Source: Cyclobacteriaceae bacterium (GTDB lineage: Bacteria > Bacteroidota > Bacteroidia > Cytophagales > Cyclobacteriaceae). Taken from it: a stretch of DNA of 64,000 nt. Shown here in pieces: positions 34,884 to 45,516 of this stretch; positions within the stretch are counted from its first letter, which is position 1; each line of letters begins with the position of its first letter. Location of the stretch: the NCBI GenBank assembly GCA_019638355.1, contig JAHBTY010000003.1:269325-333324 (forward strand). Direction: 5' to 3'. Under the pieces are notes generated by a model. It was not told the origin of the DNA. It did no database searches and was given only the letters and a program-made list of their open reading frames with translations. The position numbers and the translations under genes are program-made.

Positions 34884-37267
34884 TGGAAGTTGCTGTTAAA
34901 GAAAAAATAACCTGTTACCATTGCGGGCAGCCTTGCGATGAAGAAGTATTTTTGTTGGAGGATAAATCGTTTTGTTGTTATGGTTGCAAAACAGTTTACG
35001 AGATATTGAACGAAAATAATTTATGTGAGTATTACGCACTTGATAATACCCCAGGGGTAAACCTGCGGCACGTTAGCGATGAAACATATGCTTACCTTGA
35101 TGAAAGCGAAATCCGGAAACAACTGCTGGAGTTTGATTCCGACAATTTTGCACGCATCCGGTTTTATGTTCCAAACGTTCACTGTATTTCCTGCATCTGG
35201 TTGTTGGAGAATCTTCAAAAATTACAATCTGGAATTTTAAAATCAGAAGTAAATTTTTCTGATAAAAGAGTTCGTATTGATTTTAATCCTCAACAAGTTG
35301 CCCTTTCAAAATTAGCGCAATTACTTACTTCGTTGGGGTATGCACCTCGTATCAATCTAAGGAGAGAAAATCAAGCTGCAAGCACTTCTTCCAGGCAGTT
35401 AATAATTAAGTTGGCCATTGCTGGCTTTGCGTTTGGAAATGTAATGTTGTTGAGTTTTCCGGAATACCTCGGTTTGAACAAAAGCGACATTACCCTGCAA
35501 CGGCTGTTTTCCTTGTTGAATATTGCATTGTCTTTGCCCGTAACATTCTACAGCGGCCAGGAATATTTTACCAACGCCTGGAAAAGCTTTAAGCAAAAAC
35601 AAATTAATATAGATGTGCCGATAGCGGTAGGGTTGCTGGCTTTACTGGTACGCAGCATCTTCGATATTATCACGAATAACGGCCCGGGCTACCTCGATTC
35701 ATTAACCGGACTTGTTTTCTTTTTATTGATTGGTCGCTGGTTTCAAAGTAAAACCTATGATAGCCTTGCATTCGATCGGGATTATAAATCTTATTTTCCG
35801 TTAGCGGTTCAACGATGGAAAGAAAACGAATGGCGCCCGGTTGTGGTGTATGAATTAGCACCGCAGGATGTAATTCGTGTTCGCAATATGGAGATAGTTC
35901 CGGCTGACTCCATACTGAAGAGTGATGTAGCTTACTTCGACTATAGTTTTGTAACGGGTGAATCGAAACCGGTTAAGGCAACAAAGGGTGCCCTGGTTTA
36001 CGCAGGCGGAAAATTGGTGGGGCATCCCGTGGAGTTGGTTGTGCAAAAGAAAACAGTACAAAGTCAATTAACGAGTTTGTGGAATGAAGCAGCGTTTCAA
36101 AAACCGAATGAAAGTGTTTATAAAAAAGTAATTGATAGGGCTGCACGAAGATTTACATGGATTGTGTTGGTATTAGCTGTTGGTACGGGTGTGTTCTGGT
36201 ATTATTATGATGCTTCTCAAATGTGGTTGGTGCTTACTTCTGTGTTGATGGTGGCTTGCCCGTGTGCCCTTGCATTAGCTACACCCTTTACGTATGGCAA
36301 TATGTTGCGCGTGTTTGGTAGATATGGGTTGTATCTGAAAAATGCCGATGTGATAGAACGGATGGCAGTAATAAATGCATTGGTGTTTGATAAAACCGGA
36401 ACGGTAACACACGGTGCATCGGCTGTTACGTTTAAAGGTTTGTTGTCTGAACAGGAGCAAGGTTGGATAAAGCTATTGGCATCTACATCCACCCATCCAT
36501 TAAGCAATCTGGTTGCTCAGCACATCAAACAAAAGTCCGATGCTGAGCTTAAGGAGTTAAAGGAATTTCCAGGTAGCGGAATTCAAGCGGTTGTGGCGGG
36601 TAAAAATATCCGTATTGGGTCTGCAACATTTACTGGCAACCCGGTTGGAGGCGAAGTAACCTCACGCGTATTTGTGGCCGTTGATGGTCTGGCTCGTGGT
36701 TATTATGAAATTGAAACTTCCATCAGACCCGAGGCAAAAGGTTTGGTGGCCCGATTAGGTTCAAGTGTAAAAGCATTGGTATCGGGCGATCAACCAATGG
36801 AGGCAATACGAATGCGAGCGGTTTTTCCTGAATCGGTGCAACTGTTATTCAATCAATCGCCACACGATAAACTGAATTTTATCTCTGACTTGCAAAAGCG
36901 AAATTACAAAGTGATGATGATTGGCGATGGGTTGAATGATTCAGGTGCGCTGCAACAAAGCGATGTAGGAGTAGCTGTTACAGACGATACCGGAGTGTTT
37001 ACACCTGCCAGCGATGGAATTCTGGCAGGCCACATGCTGGGGCGGCTCGACTCGTTTCTTCGATTAGCAAAAAAATCAACCGTGATTTTAAAAACAGGAT
37101 TCGTGATTTCATTTTGTTACAATGCCATTGCGCTAAGCGTGGCCATGAGTGGTTTTCTCACTCCACTCATTGCGGCCATACTGATGCCCATCAGCAGCGT
37201 AAGTGTAGTTGGGTTTACCTCGCTTGCCGTTAATTGGGTAGCTCGAAAAGAATTTAAAAATCTGTAA
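34883..37267 (+). CDS. ccoI: Copper-translocating P-type ATPase, CcoI/FixI type
   Basis: This 794-residue P1B-type ATPase delivers copper for cbb3 oxidase assembly. The N-terminus holds a cysteine-rich metal-binding region (CYHCGQPC, CCYGC; residues 11-35) typical of CcoI, then an HMA domain with CISC at 101-104. Eight membrane helices follow; the ion-site motif CPC is at 459-461, the phosphorylation motif DKTGT starts at Asp503 and GDGLNDSGAL near 680 is the hinge. Actuator TGES is seen near 358. The next gene is ccoS, but ccoN/O/P do not follow here. ATPase polarity is export from the cytoplasm in studied homologues. Confidence 0.95.
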   Translation: MEVAVKEKITCYHCGQPCDEEVFLLEDKSFCCYGCKTVYEILNENNLCEYYALDNTPGVNLRHVSDETYAYLDESEIRKQLLEFDSDNFARIRFYVPNVHCISCIWLLENLQKLQSGILKSEVNFSDKRVRIDFNPQQVALSKLAQLLTSLGYAPRINLRRENQAASTSSRQLIIKLAIAGFAFGNVMLLSFPEYLGLNKSDITLQRLFSLLNIALSLPVTFYSGQEYFTNAWKSFKQKQINIDVPIAVGLLALLVRSIFDIITNNGPGYLDSLTGLVFFLLIGRWFQSKTYDSLAFDRDYKSYFPLAVQRWKENEWRPVVVYELAPQDVIRVRNMEIVPADSILKSDVAYFDYSFVTGESKPVKATKGALVYAGGKLVGHPVELVVQKKTVQSQLTSLWNEAAFQKPNESVYKKVIDRAARRFTWIVLVLAVGTGVFWYYYDASQMWLVLTSVLMVACPCALALATPFTYGNMLRVFGRYGLYLKNADVIERMAVINALVFDKTGTVTHGASAVTFKGLLSEQEQGWIKLLASTSTHPLSNLVAQHIKQKSDAELKELKEFPGSGIQAVVAGKNIRIGSATFTGNPVGGEVTSRVFVAVDGLARGYYEIETSIRPEAKGLVARLGSSVKALVSGDQPMEAIRMRAVFPESVQLLFNQSPHDKLNFISDLQKRNYKVMMIGDGLNDSGALQQSDVGVAVTDDTGVFTPASDGILAGHMLGRLDSFLRLAKKSTVILKTGFVISFCYNAIALSVAMSGFLTPLIAAILMPISSVSVVGFTSLAVNWVARKEFKNL

Positions 37268-37270
37268 GCC

Positions 37271-37426
37271 ATGCTGATCATTGTTTTACTTATTTCAATC
37301 TCGCTCACTATAGCCATTGTATTTCTGGCGGCCTTTGTGTGGAGTATGCACAGCGGCCAGTTTGATGATACCGATGGCCCATCGGTGCGGATGCTTTTTG
37401 AAGACAAAAAGAAAAAAGATTTGTAA
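37271..37426 (+). CDS. ccoS: cbb3-type cytochrome oxidase assembly protein CcoS
   Basis: The ATG at 37271 opens a 51-residue ORF: a single membrane helix (about residues 3-23) ending in 'FVWSMHSGQFDDTDGPSVRM' and a Lys-rich tail. This 'W-x-x-x-x-G-Q-F-D-D-x-x-x-P' pattern is the CcoS signature; the protein is needed for cofactor insertion into cbb3 oxidase. It lies 3 bp after ccoI, its usual partner. The terminal oxidase subunits are not in this window, so they must be elsewhere. Confidence 0.93.
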   Translation: MLIIVLLISISLTIAIVFLAAFVWSMHSGQFDDTDGPSVRMLFEDKKKKDL

Positions 37427-37447
37427 AAGAGTGCCTACCTTTTAGGC

Positions 37448-37918
37448 ATGGAAATACTTTGGTTTGTATTGGGTGGCTTGTTGATGGTAATCGGAATTGC
37501 CGGTTGTTTTTTACCGGTCCTTCCTGGGCCACCACTTGCATTTCTCGGACTTTGGATTCAACAATTGAAAGATCCCAATCCTTTTACTGTTAAATTTCTT
37601 TGGATCTGGTTTGGGATAACACTTGTAGTTACAGTTATCGATTATTGGGCACCGGTATATGCCACAAAAAAGTTTGGAGGCAGCAAAGCTGGTATCTGGG
37701 GTTGTATGATTGGCCTGTTGCTTGGTTTTTGGATGGGCCCTTTTGGGATAATAATTGGACCGTTAGCGGGTGCATTTATTGGTGAAATAATGAATAACCA
37801 GGATTCATCAAAAGCACTGCGGGCCGCACTTGGTTCCTTTGCGGGATTTTTGTTGAGTACGCTGCTCAAGTTGATTGTGTGCGTAATAATGTTTTGGTAT
37901 TGGGTAGGTAGCTGGTGA
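37448..37918 (+). CDS. DUF456 family membrane protein
   Basis: The 156-residue protein has four to five hydrophobic segments and the conserved start 'GIAGCFLPVLPGPPLAFLGL', plus Gly-rich 'GCMIGLLLGFWMGPFGIIIGPLAGAFIGE', both hallmarks of DUF456. Function is unknown. It starts 21 bp after ccoS; a -7-like TACCTTTT (37436-37443) ends four bases before its ATG, so it may have its own leaderless transcript. A long bidirectional hairpin follows at its stop codon. Confidence 0.88.
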   Translation: MEILWFVLGGLLMVIGIAGCFLPVLPGPPLAFLGLWIQQLKDPNPFTVKFLWIWFGITLVVTVIDYWAPVYATKKFGGSKAGIWGCMIGLLLGFWMGPFGIIIGPLAGAFIGEIMNNQDSSKALRAALGSFAGFLLSTLLKLIVCVIMFWYWVGSW

Positions 37919-37953
37919 ACCTGTTTCCGGTTAGCAGTAACCAGAAACAGGTT
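37918..37953. terminator. Bidirectional terminator between converging genes
   Basis: AACCTGTTTC/GAAACAGGTT (10 bp) is extended by an inner GGTTA-gcag-TAACC stem, giving a nearly continuous 15-bp hairpin. T-rich sequence follows on the plus strand. It starts at the DUF456 stop codon and ends 10 bp before the CHAT gene stop. Confidence 0.88.
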
Positions 37954-37962
37954 TAATTAATT

Positions 37963-40900
37963 TTATTGCTGCCCAATCATCATAAACGGTGCCCAATAGT
38001 ATGGTTCCGGATATTCAACGCGAAGTTCTTTTTTGGCATCGATAAAGCTTTGGCGCATGTTATTTGTTGTTAACCACTTGCGATAGAAATTTACGATCAG
38101 TTTTTGCGTAGCATCATCATCTACTTTAAACATACTCATGATCAGTACTTTGGCACCAGCAACCAAAAATGCGCGCTGCAACCCGTAAACTCCTTCACCG
38201 TTGGCAACTTCACCCAACCCGGTTTCGCAAGCGCTCAAAACAACCAGATCGGTATGGTCCAGGTTAAGACTCATGGCTTCATAAGCGGTTAAAATTCCGC
38301 TCGAAATGTTGTAGTTATATTTGGTTTCGTTGAATATATCACCGGCACCTGTTAGTAATAGTCCAGTTTTAAGTAACGGGTTATCGGCCATGGCTGCTTC
38401 GCTTTCGGTTAGCTCATCTAACTCAGATTGTTCAATAACCGGGGTGTAAAATCCGTGCGTAGCTACGTGCAGAATTTTGGGGCTTGCCAGCAGTTTCAAC
38501 TTATCTTCGGTGGCCAGGCTTTCCACATATTCTTCGGTGTTGTAGCTACCTTGTTTTAATAACCGTTGTAGCTCTGCTACTTCTCTTTCGGTGCCGGGCA
38601 ACGCGGGTATGTTGCCACGCGAAGCTGTCAGATAAAATTTGGGGTTACCAAACATGGTGGCTGTATTAGATGCAACGGCCCGCGATTTTATTTTGTTTAG
38701 AAATAAATCTTTGGTGTTACTTACCAAAACAATGTTTGCATTATCGATAATGTACTTGCCATCCGGAGTTGGAATAGCTTCTAAGTTGAGCTGGTTGTAA
38801 ACACCATCGGCCGAAAGGTAAATAGTGGTGGCGGTTCCAATTTCTTTCTGAATAGGTTCCCAGAATACTTTATATGAAAACTGGTCTTTTATTTTTCCAA
38901 TTATTGAATTGCGGTAGTACCTAAAAAATCGCGTCTCCATACGCGAGCCTTCAGGCATAATGATAGCTTTTGGGCGAGCGTTGTCGTTTTTAATGTAGAG
39001 GGCAACATATACAACCGAATCGGTAAAGGTATGATCGAAGTGGCGGTAACGCACCATCTCAATAGCTACTTCGTTTTTATTGATTGCTTTTTGAACATCG
39101 GTATATTTTATTTTTTTATTGTCGAAGCTCTGCCCAAATAATTCCGACTTCTGGCTGATCTCTCGCTCTAGTTTTTCAGCTTCGGCTGTCATCAGGTTAA
39201 TATCGTACCCGTTGTCGGCCAATTGTTGGGTGCTCATGGAAAGCGCATTGGTTAACTGCTCTTTCTTTTCAACCCAAAGATTGTAGGATGTTTTGAGCGA
39301 TTCGTCAGTACTATTTAAAATTCGTTCGCGAATTTTAATACTGGAGCTCAACAATAAGGCTTTGGTTAGTAATTGATAATCATAAACTTTACTGCTCAGG
39401 TCTTTAAAGTCATCCAGTTGGCTAAAGGCAAGTGTGTTATAAAATTCAAAATCGCCTTTAATGGTGTTCCAGTATTTTGCTTTTTCGCGTTCGCTCAAAG
39501 CCGGGAAAATTTGCTTGATATAGGCCTCATAATTGTTAAGTGCCTCTTCAATGTTAGTCTTCGCCCGCTTGTAGTTTTTTTCCATGTAATACACCTTCGC
39601 TTGCTTGGAAAGTATCTTTACATATTCGGGGTGAGTTTTACTGAAGTAATCTTCGTAGATTTTCTTAGCCTGTACGTAAAACTCTTCTGCACGCTTGTAA
39701 TTTTTGGTAGCGTAATAAACATCGCCCGTTAGCGCATAAATGTTGGCGGCATTGATATTGGTTTTAGTACCGGTTTTGGCGCGCCAGATAGCTTCGGCCT
39801 GGGTTAGCACACTAAATGCTTCTGCATATTTTTTCTGCGAAATGTAAAGCGAAGCAACGTTTTTCAGGATGTCGGCATATTGTGGGTTTTGATTTCCCAG
39901 TTTGGCAAGCATAATTTCACGGGCTTCAAAAAGCAACTTCTCAATTTCGGCAGGCTTTTCGCCACCTTTATGAAATTTAGTCATACCCAATAGCGAAAGT
40001 GATTTGGCAACTTCTATGTGGTTACGACCAAATTGTTTTTGCAAGCTGGCAATAGCTTTTTGTAACATCAACTCAGCATTATCAAAATCGCCAATGGCGT
40101 AATCAATATCGGCTAAAAGTTTTTGGGTGGGCGCTGTTTTGGTAGATAGTTCGCCATAAACAGCAGTGGCAATTTTGTTTACACGTTGGGCTACTTTCTC
40201 GGCTTCGGTATAATCGCCTTTGGCCAGCAGTAATCGTCCTTTGTCAACCAACGGATCGATTAAACGAACGGAGTTGGTACCGTAAAGCTTTTCAGACTCG
40301 GCAATCAAATCATTTAAAATGCCCTCGGTTTGTGAGTACCGTCCCAATTGAATTAGCAAGGACGATAATTCGCGCGCGGTACTCAGCTCATCAAGCCCCG
40401 AAAGTTTATCGGCCTTCTTAATAATTTTTCTGGATCGATCCAGGTTAGCCTCAGCTTCATCAAAAAGACCTTTAACTCCGTAAAGGGTAGCCTGGGTTTC
40501 AATGGCATTTACCATCTGCACTTTTTTGTCATCGTTTTTCTTGAGTTTTAAAACAGCAATACTGTTATCCAGATTTTCTTCGGCTTGTTCGTATTGCCCT
40601 AGTTTAATTTGCAGGCGGGCAATCTGGGTAAGTTCATTGGCAAATTCAAAATCGGTATTATCAAATTTTTTCTGGGCCACATATCGGGCTTTTTGTAAAA
40701 TCTGGTCTGCATCGGAATACCGATCGGTTAGTTCATAAAGAACTGCCATGTGATTAAGGATTTCCAAATGATCTTTGTGTGAAGGGCCAATTTCTTTGGA
40801 AACTATTTTAAGATAACTTTCATCGTAGATTTTAGTGGCTTCACTTACCTTATTGGTATTATCAAGGTAAAAGTTTGCAAGTTGTAATCGTGCCAGGTGT

Positions 40901-42180
40901 GTCTCCGGGGCGTCTACACCAAACAGGTTGGTTTTTATTTCGATGATATCGTTCAGATATTTTTCGGCATTAATATAGTTTTTTTTGTAGAGTGCCAGGC
41001 CAAACAGAAACTCGGTTACATTGGCTGTTACAATGTTGTTGCGCGGAAGCGAGGCTGTGTTGTTAATTAAGTTATTAGCTTGTGTTTCCAGGTTTCGTGT
41101 ACGGTCTTTGTCAAGTTTGGCATCAAACTCCAATGCTTTTAACCGCACGTTATAGATACTTTTTGATTCATAACTTTTAGCAATCATTTTTTCATACTCC
41201 AGCTTAGTATTGAGGTATTTGGCTGAACTTCCGCTTTTTTGAAGTTCGCGTAAGTAGTTCTCGTAAATAGAAACAGCAAGGTAATGGCTGGGGCTATGCT
41301 TTATTTTCAAGTTGTTTAATGAAGTGCTAAAGTCAACATCCTTGCGAAGGCTTTTGCCAAGGCCGTGCATGAGGTAGTGGTTAGCAATTATAAATTGATT
41401 GCGAACGTATTCAATATTGGATTGCCCCAGGTTTTTTTTAAGGTAAACTGTATTCAAATCAAGCACGGAATCGGCCGTGTTATTTTTGCCCATCGAACTG
41501 AGCGCCCAACCCAGTAATGATCGCAGGTATCCATATTTTTCGTAACGCTCGTTCAACTCTTCGTCTGATAATTTTCTGCTTTTCAGATTCCCCTTTTCAT
41601 CTACAAATGTTTCTTGCTTAACTGCGCGCCCGGCATAAAAACGTTCTTGCTCATTCAATAACTCAATAGCTTGTGTATAAAAACCTTGGCCCGATAAGGT
41701 TTCGGCTAATGCCAGTTCGTAGCGACCCTTCGTAATATCTTTCATGAAATCGCCACCTTCCAGTACTTGTTTAGCTTGATCCAGATATTCACGTGCCACG
41801 CGATACGAACCATTCATGTTGTGCAGTTCAGCGGCTTCAACCAATATCAATCCATATGTTTGGCTGTTTTCAAGATTGATGGCTTTGCTACTGGTAACAG
41901 CTTGCTGCAGGTTGCTTTCAAATTCAGCGATATAACCAGAAGCCAGGTTGTACTTTGCCAACCGCATATAATAGGTTGGGGTGTACACATTTTGCTGCCC
42001 CAATTTTTTGAAGGCTTTCTTTTTAAATTTATTTAAACCCGAAATGGCTTTACTATAGTTTCCGGTTGTATAAGAGGCCTCTGCTTTGTTTAATAGCTTA
42101 TCGTACTTAGCCTGCGCTACAACCAGTGCAGGACTAATCCACAAAAGCAGAACCAACACTTTTTCCATTGACTGTTTCAT
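37963..42180 (-). CDS. Secreted TPR-CHAT protein (caspase-like peptidase domain)
   Basis: The ATG at 42180 gives about 1405 residues with a signal peptide (MKQSMEKVLVLLLWISP...VVAQ); a 42-codon upstream extension is unlikely. Residues about 30-950 are many tetratricopeptide repeats (e.g. 'GDYTEAEKVAQRVNKIA', 'KNYKRAEEFYVQAKKIYEDYF'). The C-terminal CHAT domain retains the catalytic His (about 1242, HVATHGFY) and Cys (about 1318, LSACETG). CHAT proteins are caspase/separase-related peptidases; secreted TPR-CHAT forms are common in Cytophagales and their targets are unknown. The signal peptide argues against a cytoplasmic phage-defence role. It is monocistronic. Confidence 0.9.
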   Translation of the reverse strand: MKQSMEKVLVLLLWISPALVVAQAKYDKLLNKAEASYTTGNYSKAISGLNKFKKKAFKKLGQQNVYTPTYYMRLAKYNLASGYIAEFESNLQQAVTSSKAINLENSQTYGLILVEAAELHNMNGSYRVAREYLDQAKQVLEGGDFMKDITKGRYELALAETLSGQGFYTQAIELLNEQERFYAGRAVKQETFVDEKGNLKSRKLSDEELNERYEKYGYLRSLLGWALSSMGKNNTADSVLDLNTVYLKKNLGQSNIEYVRNQFIIANHYLMHGLGKSLRKDVDFSTSLNNLKIKHSPSHYLAVSIYENYLRELQKSGSSAKYLNTKLEYEKMIAKSYESKSIYNVRLKALEFDAKLDKDRTRNLETQANNLINNTASLPRNNIVTANVTEFLFGLALYKKNYINAEKYLNDIIEIKTNLFGVDAPETHLARLQLANFYLDNTNKVSEATKIYDESYLKIVSKEIGPSHKDHLEILNHMAVLYELTDRYSDADQILQKARYVAQKKFDNTDFEFANELTQIARLQIKLGQYEQAEENLDNSIAVLKLKKNDDKKVQMVNAIETQATLYGVKGLFDEAEANLDRSRKIIKKADKLSGLDELSTARELSSLLIQLGRYSQTEGILNDLIAESEKLYGTNSVRLIDPLVDKGRLLLAKGDYTEAEKVAQRVNKIATAVYGELSTKTAPTQKLLADIDYAIGDFDNAELMLQKAIASLQKQFGRNHIEVAKSLSLLGMTKFHKGGEKPAEIEKLLFEAREIMLAKLGNQNPQYADILKNVASLYISQKKYAEAFSVLTQAEAIWRAKTGTKTNINAANIYALTGDVYYATKNYKRAEEFYVQAKKIYEDYFSKTHPEYVKILSKQAKVYYMEKNYKRAKTNIEEALNNYEAYIKQIFPALSEREKAKYWNTIKGDFEFYNTLAFSQLDDFKDLSSKVYDYQLLTKALLLSSSIKIRERILNSTDESLKTSYNLWVEKKEQLTNALSMSTQQLADNGYDINLMTAEAEKLEREISQKSELFGQSFDNKKIKYTDVQKAINKNEVAIEMVRYRHFDHTFTDSVVYVALYIKNDNARPKAIIMPEGSRMETRFFRYYRNSIIGKIKDQFSYKVFWEPIQKEIGTATTIYLSADGVYNQLNLEAIPTPDGKYIIDNANIVLVSNTKDLFLNKIKSRAVASNTATMFGNPKFYLTASRGNIPALPGTEREVAELQRLLKQGSYNTEEYVESLATEDKLKLLASPKILHVATHGFYTPVIEQSELDELTESEAAMADNPLLKTGLLLTGAGDIFNETKYNYNISSGILTAYEAMSLNLDHTDLVVLSACETGLGEVANGEGVYGLQRAFLVAGAKVLIMSMFKVDDDATQKLIVNFYRKWLTTNNMRQSFIDAKKELRVEYPEPYYWAPFMMIGQQ

Positions 42181-42299
42181 TTGGCCATTCTGTTTAAAAT
42201 TAAAGTTCCGGAGCAACATTCCCCACCGGGCTATGCGCCAGAAAAGATTTTTTTGGGAATTAAAATTACAAATTCTTTTGGCCGATGCCAGATAAATAA

Positions 42300-42318
42300 A
42301 ACCCATTATCGCGGGGTT
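42300..42318 (-). terminator. Possible terminator of the mut operon
   Basis: AACCC (42300-42304) pairs with GGGTT (42314-42318), overlapping the mutB stop; on the minus strand TTATTTATC follows, on the plus strand ATTTTTTT. The stem is short. Confidence 0.35.
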
Positions 42319-44446
42319 ATTTTTTTAATTGCATCAGCAAGGTATTGAGTATTTGCCGTGCGGATTCAGCAACGGGAGTACCAGGGCCAAAAATTCCGGC
42401 TACCCCAGCCTTTTGCAAAAATTGATAGTCGCCCGGAGGTATTACGCCACCAGCCACTACTTTTATATCGGGCCGTCCTGCTTTTTTAAGCGCCTCAATT
42501 AACTGTGGTATTAATGTTTTGTGACCAGCCGCCAGGCTGCTGGCACCAATTACATGCACATCGTTTTCGGTTGCTTGCTTCGCAACTTCTTCCGGAGTTT
42601 GAAACAACGGCCCTATGTCCACATCAAAACCTAAATCGGCAAAACCGGTTGCAATTACTTTCGCACCGCGGTCGTGGCCATCTTGTCCCATCTTGGCGAT
42701 AAGAATGCGTGGCCTGCGTCCATCCAGTTCAGCGAACTGATCGGATAGTTTACGCACTTCAGTAATTATCTTTTGATCTTTCATCGCACCTGAATAAACG
42801 CCTGATACTGTTTGTGCACTGGCTGTATAACGTCCGAATGATTTTTCCATCGCCATCGAGATTTCACCCAAGGTGGCTCGTTGTCGTGCGGCAACAATCG
42901 CAAGTTCCAATAAATTACCGTTACCGGATGCAGCTGATTTTTCTAATGCTTGCAAGGCAGTTTGTACCGCTTCTGCATTGCGTTCGGCTTTGAGCGTATT
43001 TAGTCTTTCAATTTGTTCTTGCCGCACGGCCGTATTATCCACTTCCAGAATTTCAAAATCGGGTTGTGCAGTTGTTTGAAATCGATTTACGCCTACAATA
43101 ACTTCTTCACCGGAATCAATACGTGCCTGCCTGGCTGCTGCTGCTTCTTCAATGCGTAATTTTGGAATACCACTTTCAATAGCCCGTGTCATGCCGCCTA
43201 GTGTCTCAACTTCGTCAATCAAAACAGATGCAGCTTGTATGAGTTGATCTGTAAGATATTCCACATAGTACGATCCACCCAAAGGATCAACTACTTGCGT
43301 AATTCCCGTTTCATTTTGCAGATATAATTGGGTATTGCGTGCGATGCGCGCTGAGAAATCGGTTGGTAATGCGATGGCTTCATCCAACGAATTGGTGTGT
43401 AGTGATTGTGTTCCGCCAAGCGCTGCAGCCAATGCCTCTAGGGTTGTGCGTGTAACGTTATTATATGGATCTTGTGCCGTTAAACTCCAGCCCGATGTTT
43501 GGCAATGTGTACGCAAAGCCATTGACTTGGGATTTTGTGGATTAAATTGCTTTACAATGTTTGACCACAACACGCGCGCGGCCCGCATCTTGGCAATCTC
43601 CATAAAGAAGTTCATACCAATACCCCAGAAAAAGGAGAGGCGTGGAGCAAAATCATCAATGGCAATACCTGCTTTTAACCCCGCCCGTATGTATTCCAAT
43701 CCATCGGCCAGGGTATAGGCTAATTCAAGATGAGCAGGCGCACCTGCTTCGTGCATGTGGTAGCCGCTGATGCTGATGCTGTTAAACTTTGGCATGTGGC
43801 GCGAGCAATACGAAAAAATATCGGCCACAATGCGCATGGAAGCTGCCGGTGGATAAATGTACGTATTACGCACCATAAATTCTTTCAGAATATCATTCTG
43901 AATGGTGCCTGTTAATTGCTGTGGCTTTATTCCTTGTTCTTCTGCTGCTACGATATAAAAAGCCATGATGGGAATAACAGCACCGTTCATGGTCATACTC
44001 ACCGACATTTTATCAAGCGGTATTTGATCGAATAACGTTTTCATATCCAATACCGAATCGATTGCAACTCCGGCTTTGCCTACATCGCCCGCTACGCGGG
44101 GATGATCTGAATCATAACCACGGTGCGTGGCCAGATCGAATGCCACGGATAATCCTTTTTGTCCGGCAGCGAGATTGCGTCTGTAAAATGCGTTTGATTC
44201 TTGCGCAGTAGAAAACCCTGCATATTGCCTGATCGTCCACGGTCTAACGGTGTACATGGTGGCATACGGACCGCGTAGAAAGGGTGGCACACCTGCATCG
44301 AATGATAGCCAGGAATTAGCTTCAAGGTCGGATTGATTATATGCAGCTTTGATTTGAATTTTTTCAGGTGAAGTCCACGAAGCCTGATTGATTATACGAT
44401 CAACCTGATTGACACTCAGCTTTATTTTAGAGAAATCGGGCTTCAT
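42317..44446 (-). CDS. mutB: Methylmalonyl-CoA mutase, large (catalytic) subunit
   Basis: The ATG at 44446, overlapping the upstream gene stop (ATGA), gives 709 residues, the usual large-subunit length; an ORF start ten codons earlier is not needed. The enzyme interconverts succinyl-CoA and methylmalonyl-CoA with adenosylcobalamin. The barrel signatures '[22 protein letters not shown]' and '[10 protein letters not shown]' are present, and the C-terminal cobalamin domain has the lower-ligand His in GQDGHDRG (about residue 590). The small subunit is encoded immediately upstream. It links propionate, odd-chain and branched-chain catabolism to the TCA cycle. Confidence 0.96.
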   Translation of the reverse strand: MKPDFSKIKLSVNQVDRIINQASWTSPEKIQIKAAYNQSDLEANSWLSFDAGVPPFLRGPYATMYTVRPWTIRQYAGFSTAQESNAFYRRNLAAGQKGLSVAFDLATHRGYDSDHPRVAGDVGKAGVAIDSVLDMKTLFDQIPLDKMSVSMTMNGAVIPIMAFYIVAAEEQGIKPQQLTGTIQNDILKEFMVRNTYIYPPAASMRIVADIFSYCSRHMPKFNSISISGYHMHEAGAPAHLELAYTLADGLEYIRAGLKAGIAIDDFAPRLSFFWGIGMNFFMEIAKMRAARVLWSNIVKQFNPQNPKSMALRTHCQTSGWSLTAQDPYNNVTRTTLEALAAALGGTQSLHTNSLDEAIALPTDFSARIARNTQLYLQNETGITQVVDPLGGSYYVEYLTDQLIQAASVLIDEVETLGGMTRAIESGIPKLRIEEAAAARQARIDSGEEVIVGVNRFQTTAQPDFEILEVDNTAVRQEQIERLNTLKAERNAEAVQTALQALEKSAASGNGNLLELAIVAARQRATLGEISMAMEKSFGRYTASAQTVSGVYSGAMKDQKIITEVRKLSDQFAELDGRRPRILIAKMGQDGHDRGAKVIATGFADLGFDVDIGPLFQTPEEVAKQATENDVHVIGASSLAAGHKTLIPQLIEALKKAGRPDIKVVAGGVIPPGDYQFLQKAGVAGIFGPGTPVAESARQILNTLLMQLKK

Positions 44447-45516
44447 ACGTTGGTACTGGTTAAAAACTGTTGCCACGATTTTTCAACGAGCTGAGTAATG
44501 AGTGAATCGAGGTAATACGAACCTGCAGTAGGGTCGGCCACTTTGGCGAGGTGCGATTCATCCCGCAATACATTTGAAACAAGACGTGCAGCTCGGTTGC
44601 CAGGTTCAGATTCTGATTCGGGTTGTATGGTTAAGTAATTGCAGCCACCCATAATGGCAGCTAATGCAGCCGTGGTGGATTTAATCAGGTTTCCATGCGG
44701 TTGAAATGAATCCTTTATCCACGCTGTAGAAACAGTATGTATCTGAGTTGCCCCCGTTACGTTATAAGCAGCTAAAATGTTATTCCACAGTATTCGCAAT
44801 GCTTTTAGTTTGGCGATTGAAAGAAAAAAGTCAGCATCAACCGAACAGTAAAAACCAATTTGAGTTGCGACAACCTGTGCAGGGAGTCCGCGATCGGTGA
44901 ATTTATCCAGCAGTGCAACTCCAGCATGCAATGAACTCATTAACTCATCAATCGGGTTTTCATTTGGTTTGCAGTAAATTCCACAAGTAATAAAGCTTGT
45001 TGTGCTTTCGCTGAAAGATGCCTGCGCAGGTGATTTGTAAAAAATGCAACCACTAATAGCTTTATTTCCAATATGCTGAAGAAATGGCTCAGCTTCACCT
45101 TCGCAACCGGATTCTAACAATAAGGAAACGGCACAATGCTCTACTTCAATATCGGCTAATAGTAGTGAAAAACTTATATCACTTCGGGTAACTGCAAATA
45201 AAATTCCATCGGCACCGGTGTTGAGGTAATGCAAGGCTTCGGCATTTGCTTTTTTCTCATCGGCAATTGTTACCATCGCCATATTTTGCCAGGCGCGGGC
45301 ACCCATAAGTTTCGAATCGGATACAGGCAGTGTAAAACTCACCTGATTTTTAGATTTTTTATAATAAGGCTCAATGGTTAACCCGTGTTTACGAATCACC
45401 AGTTTTTCAAATGGATGGGCGCCATTTAACTCCTGTGTGGCTGTTTCTTCCCAGGCGTTTTCACCGGGTGTACGAAAATGATTTTTTGAATTATCGTTTT
45501 GTGTTTGCTTAACCAT
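44443..45516 (-). CDS. mutA: Methylmalonyl-CoA mutase, small subunit, without cobalamin-like domain
   Basis: The 357-residue protein resembles the catalytic barrel of the small subunit: '[23 protein letters not shown]' and '[14 protein letters not shown]' near the start, '[20 protein letters not shown]' in the middle and '[23 protein letters not shown]' at the end. It stops there, whereas well-studied small subunits continue with a degenerate cobalamin-binding domain to about 600 residues or more. The subunit is non-catalytic and stabilises MutB. The stop overlaps the mutB start. The short form may be normal in this lineage. Confidence 0.88.
   Translation of the reverse strand: MVKQTQNDNSKNHFRTPGENAWEETATQELNGAHPFEKLVIRKHGLTIEPYYKKSKNQVSFTLPVSDSKLMGARAWQNMAMVTIADEKKANAEALHYLNTGADGILFAVTRSDISFSLLLADIEVEHCAVSLLLESGCEGEAEPFLQHIGNKAISGCIFYKSPAQASFSESTTSFITCGIYCKPNENPIDELMSSLHAGVALLDKFTDRGLPAQVVATQIGFYCSVDADFFLSIAKLKALRILWNNILAAYNVTGATQIHTVSTAWIKDSFQPHGNLIKSTTAALAAIMGGCNYLTIQPESESEPGNRAARLVSNVLRDESHLAKVADPTAGSYYLDSLITQLVEKSWQQFLTSTNV

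Noticed and set aside
37963-42180. CHAT-based phage defence system
   Set aside because: The protein has a signal peptide, and no Cas, effector or other defence genes are adjacent.
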